This document shows positions 16,482 through 24,718 of a DNA stretch of 64,000 nt, one piece after another. The stretch's first letter is position 1. Each line of letters begins with the position of its first letter. The stretch is taken from contig NZ_NSFV01000009.1 in assembly GCF_002295115.1 (NCBI RefSeq), positions 62,001 to 126,000 on the forward strand, in the 5' to 3' direction. Source of the stretch: Mesorhizobium sp. WSM4311. Its GTDB lineage: Bacteria; Pseudomonadota; Alphaproteobacteria; Rhizobiales; Rhizobiaceae. The position numbers and the translations under genes were made by a program. The notes under the pieces are model-generated. The model was not told the DNA's origin and ran no database searches. It saw only the letters and a list, made by a program, of their open reading frames with translations.

Positions 16482-18014
16482 TCACTTGGACAGATCTTCC
16501 AGCGGCATCGATATTTCGGCGAACACCCCTTCCGGCCGGAATTCATGGGTCACTTCGCTTGAGATGACCTTGGCCAGGCTGCGGCGGATGAGGATCGAGC
16601 CGAAGCCGTGGCGCTCCGGCGGGGCGACTTCAGGGCCGCCGCTTTCGCGCCAGGTCAGCACAAGGCGGCGCTTGCCCTTCCTGCCTTGCGTCTTCCAGTC
16701 GAGGGCGACCTTGCCCGATGCAATCGACAGCGATCCATGCTGCAGCGCGTTGCTGGCCAGTTCGTGCAGGATAAGCCCGAGCCCGACGGCCTGGTCCGGC
16801 GACAGCAAGAAATCGGCGCCGGAGATCGTGATGCGCGGCTGGTCGGCGGTGTCAAACGGCCTGATCTCGATCTGGACGAGTTCGCGGATGCCGATGCCGC
16901 GCCACTCGCGGTCGGACAAAAGGTTGTGGGCGATGCCCAAGGCCTGAAGCCGGGCGCCGAAGGCTTCGAGGAATTCGCTTGGCTGGCGGGCATGACGCAC
17001 GGTCTGCGTCGCCAGCGCCTGGACGGTCGCCAGCGTGTTCTTGACGCGGTGGTTGAGCTCGCGCAGCAGAAGCCGCTGCCGCTCGTCGCCGAGCTTGCGT
17101 TCGGAGATGTCGTAGTTGACGCCGAAGATCAGCGTCGGCTTGCCGTCGCCGTCGCGTTCGATGACGCGGCCGCGCGTGGCCACCCAGCGCGGCGGATGAA
17201 AACCTTTCACCCGGTATTCGCCGAAATAGTCGTCGCTGCCGGACAGGGCATCGCGAAAGCGGGTTTCGGTCTGGTAGACATCGCGCGGATCGATGGCGGT
17301 CAGGATGTCGTGCGCCCGCAGCCGGGTGGAGCGCGGCAGGTTGAACAGTTCCGACAGGCGGACATCGCATTCGATCATGTCGGTGCGGATGTCCCATGCC
17401 CAGCTGGCGAGCGAAGCGGCATCCAGCGCGATGGCGCGCCGCTTTTCCTCGCGCGCCAGGGCTGCCTCGGCCATGGCGCCGCTGCGGGTGGCGTGCTTCA
17501 AGGTGAAGAGGCTGGCGGCGAGGCCGGCCAGCGTCTTCAACTGGTCGAGCTTGGCCCCGGAGGGATAGGCATGCGGTTTGCGGTCGAGCACGCACAGCGT
17601 GCCGATCCTGGCGCCTGCCACCACCATCGGCGCGCCGGCATAGAAGCGCACATGATGTGTGCCGGTGACCAGCGGGCTGGTTCTGAAACGCGGGTCCGTC
17701 GCTGCGTCCGTCACCACCATGGGCTCGTCGCCGGCGGCGATGGCATGGGCGCAGAAGGAGATGCCGGTCGCGGTTTCGGTCTCGTCGAGACCAAAGCACG
17801 ACTTGAACCATTGCCGTTCGATATCGACGAGCGTGACAAGGGCGGTGGGCGCCTGCATCACGGCCGCGGCAAGGCTGGTGATGCGGTCGAAATCCGGGTC
17901 AGCCGCCGTATCGAGCATCTCCAGCCCGTGCAGCACGTCCAGCCGGTTTTCGGCATTGACCGCGAGCGCCACCTCAGCCGGCAGGCTCGCTCGTATTTCT
18001 ACCTTGTTATCCAC
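16482..18014 (-). CDS. GAF-PAS HWE sensor histidine kinase, soluble
   Basis: About 510 residues from the GTG at 18014. A GAF domain spans about 25-175 (FDRITSLAAAVMQAPTALVTLVD, MVVAGARIGTLCVLDRKPH), a PAS/PAC region about 190-312, and an HWE core follows with phosphoacceptor H322 in ELNHRVKN, HELASNALQHG and LTWRESGG. No membrane helix is present. The start is uncertain: an upstream in-frame ATG at 18092 would add 26 Pro/His-rich residues that look untranslated. No EcfG site was found in front. The GAF-PAS-HWE order matches bacteriophytochrome-like stress kinases but lacks an obvious chromophore cysteine. Confidence 0.82.
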   Translation of the reverse strand: MDNKVEIRASLPAEVALAVNAENRLDVLHGLEMLDTAADPDFDRITSLAAAVMQAPTALVTLVDIERQWFKSCFGLDETETATGISFCAHAIAAGDEPMVVTDAATDPRFRTSPLVTGTHHVRFYAGAPMVVAGARIGTLCVLDRKPHAYPSGAKLDQLKTLAGLAASLFTLKHATRSGAMAEAALAREEKRRAIALDAASLASWAWDIRTDMIECDVRLSELFNLPRSTRLRAHDILTAIDPRDVYQTETRFRDALSGSDDYFGEYRVKGFHPPRWVATRGRVIERDGDGKPTLIFGVNYDISERKLGDERQRLLLRELNHRVKNTLATVQALATQTVRHARQPSEFLEAFGARLQALGIAHNLLSDREWRGIGIRELVQIEIRPFDTADQPRITISGADFLLSPDQAVGLGLILHELASNALQHGSLSIASGKVALDWKTQGRKGKRRLVLTWRESGGPEVAPPERHGFGSILIRRSLAKVISSEVTHEFRPEGVFAEISMPLEDLSK

Positions 18015-18084
18015 CCCAAACCCCAAATGCCCATGCCGGTCTTCGCCGTCCTGCCGACGCACCGGCCCGTGACAAGCTTGCCCC

Positions 18085-18109
18085 GGAACCATCCTAGCGA
18101 GGAACCGTT
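18085..18109 (+). promoter_or_regulatory. EcfG-type promoter of a small membrane protein
   Basis: GGAAC-N16-CGTT on the plus strand, 57 bases before the start at 18167. A second GGAAC directly abuts the CGTT. Confidence 0.75.
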
Positions 18110-18166
18110 ACCCGACCGTGATTTGCCGAGTGCGCCAACGGGCGCAAAATGAAACAAGGATCGGCC

Positions 18167-18340
18167 ATGCCCAAGATCATTCCCGAGGACAAAGCGCGGC
18201 AGGGGCGGTGGGGCTGGCACGGCCTGCGCATCCTGATCGCCGGGTTGCTTCTGGCCTTTGCGGCCTGGGGCATCGCCGAAATCTATGGCGAGGTGGCCAA
18301 GACACCGGCCACGCAGCAAGGAAGTGCGCCGAGCGGCTAG
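18167..18340 (+). CDS. 57-residue single-helix membrane protein
   Basis: The ATG at 18167 has AAGGA six bases upstream; an earlier in-frame ATG at 18149 is less well placed. The sequence is a charged N-terminus (MPKIIPEDKARQGRWGWHG), one membrane helix (LRILIAGLLLAFAAWGIAEIYG) and a short polar tail. It is driven by an EcfG-type promoter and so probably belongs to the stress envelope set. Similar tiny proteins are widespread in Rhizobiales as hypothetical proteins. Confidence 0.72.
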   Translation: MPKIIPEDKARQGRWGWHGLRILIAGLLLAFAAWGIAEIYGEVAKTPATQQGSAPSG

Positions 18341-18369
18341 ATTTTCGGCCGTCACGGTTGGAGATTTCA

Positions 18370-19290
18370 TCAGGCGGCCTTTGCCGCGGCAATGCTGGCC
18401 GGCACCAGGACATTCAGCGCGCCGGGCTGGATTTCGATCGTCGTCTCAGGCTCGAGCCTGACCAGTTCGCCATCCATGACGGCGCGGAACTTTCTGCTGC
18501 CGGAATGGATTTTCAGGACGGCGCAGTCAGCCTGGTGGATCTCGACATGTTCATTGTCGCGCCATTTTCCGCGCGCCACGTTGAATAGGAATTTCATCAG
18601 TTCGGCGCGCTGTTGCGCCACCGTGACGTAGATGCCGAGCACGCCGCCCGAAGGATTGTCCGCATAGGGCAGATGGCCTTCACCGAACAGATTGTTGGTG
18701 ACGCCGATGCCTGAGATGCGCGCCGTCATCTCGGCCTTGCCGATAGCGAGCGTGACGTTCATCGCCGGCGGGTTCTTGATTGTCGCCCATGCCGCCTTGG
18801 CCGAAGCGCCGATCTTGCCCAGGCGCGAGCCGAATTCCATTCCCTGACGCAGTTGCACCATCTTCGCATGCATGCCGATCGAGAATTGATGAACGAAGGG
18901 ACGGCCATTGGCGGTGGCCATGTCGACGGCGATGATCTCACCGTCGGCGAAGGATTTCAGCGCGGCATCGAGCGACTGCGGAATGCCGAGGCCACGCGCG
19001 AACAGGTTCATGGTGCCGGCCGGCAAGATGGCGAGCGCCTTTTTCTTGCCCATCAGCCTAGCGGCCGCCGCTGAAATGGTTCCGTCACCGCCACCCGCCA
19101 GCACGACATCGACGGTGCCGCGCGAGGCGGCGCTGTCGAGGCTCTCCACGACGTCCTTGCCGGCAACCACGTCGATGCTCAGCGAATGGCCTGCCGTTTC
19201 CAGCGTCTGGCGCATCCGGTCGGAGAAGGCGGCGAGGTCGGTGGCGCGCAAGGTGCCGCCATCCCGGTTCAGCACCGCTGCAAATTTCAT
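18370..19290 (-). CDS. Diacylglycerol-kinase-like lipid kinase
   Basis: A 306-residue protein of the DAGK catalytic/YegS family. The N-terminal nucleotide-binding half has the GGGDGTISAAAARL motif (near residue 64) and PAGTMNLFARGLGIP (near 90); the C-terminal half is a beta-sandwich ending FRAVMDGELVRLEP. It presumably phosphorylates a lipid at the inner membrane. I took the ATG at 19290 because GGAGCGGGG lies directly upstream; the longer frame would add 31 residues read from the promoter region. An EcfG-type promoter is 53 bases upstream. Confidence 0.85.
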   Translation of the reverse strand: MKFAAVLNRDGGTLRATDLAAFSDRMRQTLETAGHSLSIDVVAGKDVVESLDSAASRGTVDVVLAGGGDGTISAAAARLMGKKKALAILPAGTMNLFARGLGIPQSLDAALKSFADGEIIAVDMATANGRPFVHQFSIGMHAKMVQLRQGMEFGSRLGKIGASAKAAWATIKNPPAMNVTLAIGKAEMTARISGIGVTNNLFGEGHLPYADNPSGGVLGIYVTVAQQRAELMKFLFNVARGKWRDNEHVEIHQADCAVLKIHSGSRKFRAVMDGELVRLEPETTIEIQPGALNVLVPASIAAAKAA

Positions 19291-19342
19291 GCCCCGCTCC
19301 GTTATGTCAAAACGGGCCAGGACGAACCCAGCCGCAGGCTGA

Positions 19343-19367
19343 AACGTGGTGATACCGGAAAGGTTCC
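19343..19367 (-). promoter_or_regulatory. EcfG-type promoter of the lipid kinase
   Basis: GGAAC-N16-CGTT on the minus strand, 53 bases before the kinase start. It is divergent from the PRC-barrel promoter at 19457. Confidence 0.75.
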
Positions 19368-19456
19368 GCTGGAAACGGCGCAATTCAGCGCGTGTTCATC
19401 AGCGCTCGCGCAACTGCTGCGTGTTTTTCCGGCGCGAAATCCACGCCAGTTTTGTC

Positions 19457-19481
19457 GGAACAACGGCATGGTCACGACGTT
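19457..19481 (+). promoter_or_regulatory. EcfG-type promoter of the PRC-barrel gene
   Basis: GGAAC-N16-CGTT on the plus strand, 90 bases before the start at 19572. Confidence 0.75.
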
Positions 19482-19571
19482 GTGAACCCGTGGAGATGCC
19501 GCGCCCGATCTTCCCAGCGACGGTTCAATCGGGCGCGGCGTGCATGAAGTCAGGCACCAGGAGAGACTACC

Positions 19572-20891
19572 ATGATACGCACCCTTTTTACCACGACCGC
19601 ACTCGCAACGTTGATCGCGACCGGCGCGTTCGCGCAGAGCACGACGACCCCCGCACCTGCCGCACCGTCCGTTCAGGAGCCGGCCGCGGCCGCTCCGGTG
19701 GCGCGCGCCGAAGGCAGCATCGTCACCAACATCATTGGAGAATCCGTCTATAACGGCACCAGCGACGACGCCGAGAACATCGGCAAGGTCACCGATGTCG
19801 TCTTCGACAAAGACGGCATGGCCAAATCCGTCGTCATCGGCGTCGGCGGCTTTCTGGGCGTCGGGGCGAAGAATGTCGCCTTCGACTATGACAAGCTGCA
19901 ATGGGCCGAAAAGAACGGCGACCGCTGGCTGGTGGCCCAGACAAGCAAGGACGAACTGAAGGCGCATGCGGAGTTCGACAGCAAGCCCTACGGGCCTGCG
20001 CCGGCTCCTGCCACTTCCACCGACGCGGCAGCACCGAAAGCGCCTGCGACGACGGATACCGCACAGGCTCCCGCAGCCGCTCCGGCCGAGCCGGTGAAGC
20101 GCGCCGACGGCAACCTAGCCACCAACATCATTGGTGAGACTGTCTACAACGGCACCGGCGACGACGCGCAGAAGATCGGCAGCGTCAACGACATCGTGCT
20201 GTCCAAGGAAGGCAAGGCCGAATCGCTGGTGATCGGCGTGGGCGGCTTCCTTGGCCTCGGCGCCAAGAATGTCACCTATGATTTCAACAAGGCCCAGTGG
20301 GCGGAGAAGAACGGCGACCGCTGGCTGGTGGCGCAGACCACCAAGGAAGAGCTGCAGGCGCAGCCGGATTTCAACCGCAAGGCCTATGATCCGGCACCGG
20401 CAACGACGGCATCGAATGAGCCGGCGCCAACAGCTCCGGCCGCGACCACCGCTCCCGCCGCCGCCCCAGCGGACAAGACGGCCGCAGCACCGGCGGCTAC
20501 GACCCCTGATGCCACCGCTCCTGACCAGACGCAGACCGCCGCCATCGACAAGTCCAAACTGACCGCGATGCCGGTCGGCGAAATCAAGGCCGACGATCTG
20601 AAGGGCACCACGGTCTACGGCGCCAATGACGCCAAGGTCGGCGAGATCGGCGATGTTGTGCTGACGCCCGACAAGAAGACGGATGCGGTGATCGTCAACG
20701 TCGGCGGCTTCCTCGGCATCGGCGAGAAAGAGGTGGCGGTCGGCCTGGATAATCTGAAGTTCATGACCGACAAGAACGGCAAGAAGTACCTCTACACGAC
20801 CTTCACCAAGGAACAGCTCGAGGCGCAGCCTGCCTATGACAAGGGCAGCTATGCCGAGAAGCGCGACCAGCAGCGGTTGATTGTGAAGTAG
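19572..20891 (+). CDS. Exported protein with three PRC-barrel domains
   Basis: A 439-residue exported protein. A signal peptide (1-22, ending AFA) is followed by three PRC-barrel domains at about 50-135, 181-268 and 337-423, joined by long Ala/Pro/Thr-rich linkers (about 140-178 and 270-330). The first two domains are near copies (NIIGE-VYNGT, VIGVGGFLG, WAEKNGDRWLVAQT), pointing to internal duplication; the third is more diverged. PRC barrels serve in RNA processing and photosynthetic complexes, but exported multi-copy forms are of unknown function. An EcfG-type promoter and GGAGAG site precede it. Confidence 0.85.
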   Translation: MIRTLFTTTALATLIATGAFAQSTTTPAPAAPSVQEPAAAAPVARAEGSIVTNIIGESVYNGTSDDAENIGKVTDVVFDKDGMAKSVVIGVGGFLGVGAKNVAFDYDKLQWAEKNGDRWLVAQTSKDELKAHAEFDSKPYGPAPAPATSTDAAAPKAPATTDTAQAPAAAPAEPVKRADGNLATNIIGETVYNGTGDDAQKIGSVNDIVLSKEGKAESLVIGVGGFLGLGAKNVTYDFNKAQWAEKNGDRWLVAQTTKEELQAQPDFNRKAYDPAPATTASNEPAPTAPAATTAPAAAPADKTAAAPAATTPDATAPDQTQTAAIDKSKLTAMPVGEIKADDLKGTTVYGANDAKVGEIGDVVLTPDKKTDAVIVNVGGFLGIGEKEVAVGLDNLKFMTDKNGKKYLYTTFTKEQLEAQPAYDKGSYAEKRDQQRLIVK

Positions 20892-20903
20892 GCAGTAGGG
20901 CAG

Positions 20904-20937
20904 TAGGCAGTAGGCGCGCCCTATTGCCTACTGCCTA
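20904..20937. terminator. Hairpin between convergent genes
   Basis: TAGGCAGTAGGC (20904-20915), 10-base loop, GCCTACTGCCTA (20926-20937): a perfect 12-bp stem built from tandem GGCAGTA units. The sulfatase stop codon (CTA on this strand, 20921-20923) lies in the loop. Confidence 0.6.
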
Positions 20938-22510
20938 TTCCCTTGCTCACATGTCCCACCACGCCATTTTCCGTCAGCTCCGCCAGCGCCAGCGACTGGT
21001 CGAGATGTTCGGCGCGCCAGGCGAGAAGCCGCTCGGCGAATTGCAGACGGGTGGACAGATGCGCAGGGCTGGTGGCGAGGTTGGTCAGTTCGCCAGGGTC
21101 TGCCTCGACGTTGAAAAGCAAAGGCGGCAAACCGCCGCCAAAATGCACGTATTTGAATTTTTTGGTGCGGATGACCGCCAGGTTGCACTGGCGCGAGGCA
21201 ATGCCGAAATGCGCTTCGGCGTCGCCGTCCGCGATCGAGCGAAAATCGAACTCCCAATGCGCGGCGTCGCGCCAGGTGGCGGGGCTTCCGCCGCTCAGGA
21301 ATGGTTTCAGCGAGCATCCGTCGAGATGCGGTTCGGGGGGCTCGCCAAGCAGGTCCATAAGCGTGGGCAAGATGTCTACCGCTTCGGTGAAGCGATCGAC
21401 CGTGCTGCCGGCCGCCTTGCGATGCCGCGGGTCGCGAATGATCAGCGGGATGTGGTAGCTGCCGTCGAAGTAGCCGCCCTTGCCCAGCATGAAATGGTCA
21501 CCCATCATCTCGGCATGGTCCGAGGTGAGAACGATGATGGTGTCGTCCCACGCGCCTGAAAGCTTGAGCGCCTGCCATATCAGGCCAAGCTGGGTGTCGA
21601 CCTCCGAGATCATGCCGTAATAGATCGCCCGGATGCGGCGGAAATCATCCTCGCTCCAGTCGTGCACCTTGCCAGTGGCGCCGGGGCGGAAATTCGCGCG
21701 ATACCGCCGGCTGAGATCATAGGCGAGATAGGGATGGCCCTGCGCTTCGGCCCGCCAGCTTTCCGCACGGTGGAAGGCCGGGCCGTCGGCCGGATCGTAT
21801 AGCGTGTTGTAGGGCTCTGGCACGATGAAGGGCGGGTGCGGGCTGATGAAGGACAGATGCGCGAACCAGGGCGTGGCCTGTTCCTGCTCGCCGAGCCAGC
21901 GGATGAACTCACCGGCAAGGAAAGCCGCCGGCGTATGGTCCTTCGAATAGATTGGCGGCGCCTCGGTCACGCTGTCATCGTCTTCCTCGCCGGCAGGACG
22001 GTGGATGTCGGGAGAACCGGCGCTGGCATCGATGCCCTGCTGCTTCAGCCAGGAGAGCCACTGCTTTTGATGCTCCGGCAGCAGCTGGCGCACCGTGAAT
22101 CCGGGCAGCACGCCTTCATAGGTTTTCAGCCTGGGATCACCTGAAGCCAGCAGGCGCGGGTCGAGCGACACGTCGGTGTAGCCGAACAGCGTTGGATCGT
22201 AGCCGATGCCGCGCGCGTGCTGCGCGATGTTGCCATGACGGGCGTCGAGCGGTGAGCCGTTGCGGCAGACGCGGTTGTTCATCTGGTAGAGGCCGGTGTA
22301 GAGGCAGGCACGCGCCGGCGAGCAAGGGGCCGCGCCGCCATAGTGCTGCTTGAACAGCACGCCCTCGGCGGCCAGCGCGTCGGCATTCGGCGTCTTCACC
22401 ACGGGATGGCCGGCGGTCGACACGCAGTCACCGCGCCATTGGTCGCAAGTGATCAGGAGAACGTTCGGGCGCCTGGCTTTTCCTGTCACTCGCGATACCT
22501 TTCGCTGCAT
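20921..22510 (-). CDS. Sulfatase-family hydrolase, phosphonate monoester hydrolase-like
   Basis: A 529-residue alkaline-phosphatase-superfamily enzyme. The sulfatase motif C-S-P-A-R (C63) would be converted to formylglycine as nucleophile. Metal ligands are suggested by TCDQWR near 21 and TSDHAEMMGDH in the second half. The overall layout, with TGLYQMNNRVCRNGSPLDARHGN after the motif and KYVHFGGGLPPLLFNVEADPGE near the end, resembles the rhizobial phosphonate monoester hydrolases, which also cleave phosphodiesters and sulfate esters. There is no signal peptide, so it is cytoplasmic. It is monocistronic; the natural substrate is unknown. Confidence 0.82.
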   Translation of the reverse strand: MQRKVSRVTGKARRPNVLLITCDQWRGDCVSTAGHPVVKTPNADALAAEGVLFKQHYGGAAPCSPARACLYTGLYQMNNRVCRNGSPLDARHGNIAQHARGIGYDPTLFGYTDVSLDPRLLASGDPRLKTYEGVLPGFTVRQLLPEHQKQWLSWLKQQGIDASAGSPDIHRPAGEEDDDSVTEAPPIYSKDHTPAAFLAGEFIRWLGEQEQATPWFAHLSFISPHPPFIVPEPYNTLYDPADGPAFHRAESWRAEAQGHPYLAYDLSRRYRANFRPGATGKVHDWSEDDFRRIRAIYYGMISEVDTQLGLIWQALKLSGAWDDTIIVLTSDHAEMMGDHFMLGKGGYFDGSYHIPLIIRDPRHRKAAGSTVDRFTEAVDILPTLMDLLGEPPEPHLDGCSLKPFLSGGSPATWRDAAHWEFDFRSIADGDAEAHFGIASRQCNLAVIRTKKFKYVHFGGGLPPLLFNVEADPGELTNLATSPAHLSTRLQFAERLLAWRAEHLDQSLALAELTENGVVGHVSKGIGSRQ

Positions 22511-22715
22511 GGTCGAATGCCATTCATGGAACCGATTTCCGCCAAGGGCGCAAGACCGCCCGTGTCAGTCGATTGGTGAACAAAATTCTTTCCATCGTTC
22601 ACTTTTACAGCACAGTCCATTCTGTGTTTGGCGCCTTTGCCGCAAGCGGTCGCGTCCTCATATTGGCGTGGACAGCGGCGAGGGCCGCACAAACAACAAG
22701 GGAAGGAGCAAGACA

Positions 22716-23648
22716 ATGCTCGACCAGATCAAGGGTCTCCATCACGTCACCTCGATGGCCAGGGATGCCCGTCAGAACAATGATTTCTTCACCCACAAGC
22801 TCGGCCTGCGCCGCGTCAAGAAGACGGTCAATTTCGACGCGCCCGACGTCTACCATCTTTATTATGGCGACGAGGTTGGCACGCCCGGTTCGGTGATGAC
22901 CTATTTTCCGTTTCCCAACATCGGCAAGGGCCGTCCCGGCGTCGGCGAAGTCGGCACCACGGTCTACTCAGTGCCGGAAGGCACGCTCGCCTATTGGGAA
23001 AGGCGCTTCGCCGACGAAGGCGTGAGCGGTGTTTCCCGCGAGGAGAGTTTTGGTGAGAAGCGGCTCAGATTCGCCGGCCCCGATGGCGACGGTTTCGCGC
23101 TTGTCGAGGACAAGGCCGATAGCAGAGCGCCGTGGGCCAAAGGCGGCATCGCGACCGACGAGGCGATCCGCGGCTTTCACTCGGTTTCGCTCAGGCTGAA
23201 GGATGGCGGCGCCACCGAGGAGCTGTTGAAATTCATGGGCTACGAGGAAGTCGACAAATCGGGCAATGTCAGACGGCTTGCCGTGAAGAACGGCAACGGC
23301 GCCGATGTCGTCGATATCGAATCGCTGCCGACCGCGGCCTTCGCCGACCTTGGCGCCGGCTCGGTGCATCACGTCGCCTTCGCCGTCGAGAACCGCGCCA
23401 AGCAGCTCGAAGTGCGCAAGGCGTTGATGGATACGGGCTACGGGGTGACGCCGGTGATCGACCGCGACTATTTCTGGGCGATCTACTTCCGCACGCCGGG
23501 CGGCGTGCTGTTCGAAGTCGCCACCAACGAGCCGGGTTTCGACAGGGATGAAGACACCGCGCATCTGGGTGAAGCGCTGAAGCTGCCGACGCAGCATCAG
23601 CATTTGCGGCCCTATCTCGAACAGCATCTGCAGAAGCTGGAAGGCTGA
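22716..23648 (+). CDS. Ring-cleaving dioxygenase of the MhqO type (VOC family)
   Basis: A 310-residue glyoxalase/VOC-fold protein with two VOC halves. Metal ligands are suggested by GLHHVT (residues 7-12), the SVHHVAFAVEN segment of the second half, and the final GGVLFEVATNEPGF glutamate. This is the MhqA/MhqO group, associated in Bacillus with hydroquinone and quinone detoxification. The ATG at 22716 has AAGGAGC upstream. It is followed at 3 bases by an MhqD-like hydrolase, the same pairing as in Bacillus. The substrate is not established here. Confidence 0.85.
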   Translation: MLDQIKGLHHVTSMARDARQNNDFFTHKLGLRRVKKTVNFDAPDVYHLYYGDEVGTPGSVMTYFPFPNIGKGRPGVGEVGTTVYSVPEGTLAYWERRFADEGVSGVSREESFGEKRLRFAGPDGDGFALVEDKADSRAPWAKGGIATDEAIRGFHSVSLRLKDGGATEELLKFMGYEEVDKSGNVRRLAVKNGNGADVVDIESLPTAAFADLGAGSVHHVAFAVENRAKQLEVRKALMDTGYGVTPVIDRDYFWAIYFRTPGGVLFEVATNEPGFDRDEDTAHLGEALKLPTQHQHLRPYLEQHLQKLEG

Positions 23649-23651
23649 GCC

Positions 23652-24272
23652 ATGAGCAAGGACACTTACATCCACAAGGTGCTGCCCGGTTCGCCGGGCG
23701 GTCCCATGCTTTTCGTCTTCCACGGCACCGGAGGTGACGAGAGCCAGCTTCTGTCGCCGGGGCGCGATCTCGTGCCCCAGGCCACCATCATCTCGCCGCG
23801 CGGCGATGTCTCCGAATACGGTGCGGCGCGCTTCTTTCGTCGCGCCGGCGAGGGCGTCTACGACATGAGCGACCTTGCGCGGGCAACGGACAAGATGGCG
23901 GCATTCGTGAAGGCGCATGTCGAGGCTGCGAAGCCCACGGCGGTGCTCGGCCTCGGCTATTCCAACGGCGCCAACATACTGGCGTCCGTGGTGTTCGCCG
24001 AGCCCGAACTGTTCGACGCTACCGTGCTGATGCATCCGCTGATCCCGTTCGAACCGCGGGTCAAGGGCAGCCTCGCTGGCCGCCACATGCTGCTGACCGC
24101 CGGCAAGCGCGATCCGATCTGCCCGCCGAACCTGACGACGCGGCTCGAGGCCTATTTGCGTGCCGACGGTGCAGATGTCACAGTGGAATGGCACGAAGGC
24201 GGGCACGAGGTGCGGCCAAATGAAATCGAAGCGGCCCGGCGGCTCTTTGCCGGTGTCGCTCAAGGAGTTTAG
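23652..24272 (+). CDS. Alpha/beta hydrolase of the MhqD/carboxylesterase type
   Basis: A 206-residue cytoplasmic esterase. The catalytic triad is visible: S104 in GYSNGAN, D154 in GKRDPICPP and H185 in EGGHEV. FHGTGGDESQLL near residue 23 supplies the oxyanion loop. It is translated three bases after the dioxygenase and two bases before a small acetyltransferase, so the three are one operon. MhqD-like hydrolases are linked to quinone or azo-compound resistance; the real ester here is unknown. Confidence 0.85.
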   Translation: MSKDTYIHKVLPGSPGGPMLFVFHGTGGDESQLLSPGRDLVPQATIISPRGDVSEYGAARFFRRAGEGVYDMSDLARATDKMAAFVKAHVEAAKPTAVLGLGYSNGANILASVVFAEPELFDATVLMHPLIPFEPRVKGSLAGRHMLLTAGKRDPICPPNLTTRLEAYLRADGADVTVEWHEGGHEVRPNEIEAARRLFAGVAQGV

Positions 24273-24274
24273 AC

Positions 24275-24574
24275 ATGCCCGACCAACTGCCTGAAATCGA
24301 ACTGGAAGACCGCGGCTCCAAAGGGCGCTATGTGCTGCGTGGCCCCGGCGGCGCCGAGGCCGAGATGACCTTCACCAAGATCGGTGAACACCAGATCATC
24401 ATCGACCACACCGAAGTGCCGGACGCGTTTCGCGGCCAGGGCGCCGGGCTTCGGCTCGTCACCCGCGCCGTCGAGGATGCGCGCGCGGCGGGCAAGAAGA
24501 TCATCCCGCTGTGCCCGTTTGCCAACGCCCAGTTCCGCCGCCACGCGGAATGGGCCGACGTGCTGAAACAGTAG
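24275..24574 (+). CDS. Small GNAT-type N-acetyltransferase (YidJ/Gtn10-like)
   Basis: A 99-residue protein of the short, plant-type GNAT group. The acetyl-CoA loop is RGQGAGLRLVTRAVEDARAAGKKIIPLCPFANAQFRRHAEWADVL, with the typical CPF(A)xxxxRRHxEWADVL end. It is the third gene of the mhq-like operon. Its target molecule is unknown; co-occurrence with the hydrolase suggests processing or resistance functions. Confidence 0.85.
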   Translation: MPDQLPEIELEDRGSKGRYVLRGPGGAEAEMTFTKIGEHQIIIDHTEVPDAFRGQGAGLRLVTRAVEDARAAGKKIIPLCPFANAQFRRHAEWADVLKQ

Positions 24575-24602
24575 GGGAGCGCAGCACGTCATCGATAGGC
24601 TG

Positions 24603-24630
24603 CAGCGGGGATAAGGGGCAGTCCCCGCTG
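24603..24630 (+). terminator. Hairpin after the mhq-like operon
   Basis: CAGCGGGGA (24603-24611), 10-base loop, TCCCCGCTG (24622-24630): a perfect 9-bp GC-rich stem without a T-run, 28 bases after the acetyltransferase stop. It could end the operon transcript. Confidence 0.5.
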
Positions 24631-24660
24631 CCGGTTGGCTTTGTCATTTGCCGCGACCGG

Positions 24661-24677
24661 ATATCTTGCCTAGATAT
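24661..24677 (+). promoter_or_regulatory. Short palindrome upstream of the dipeptidase
   Basis: ATATCT-N5-AGATAT, a perfect 6-5-6 inverted repeat about 40 bases before the dipeptidase ATG. It could be an operator; no matching regulator is adjacent. Confidence 0.35.
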
Positions 24678-24718
24678 GATGTCTCGCCGTGCCGACAAAC
24701 GAACTGAATGATCCCCCG

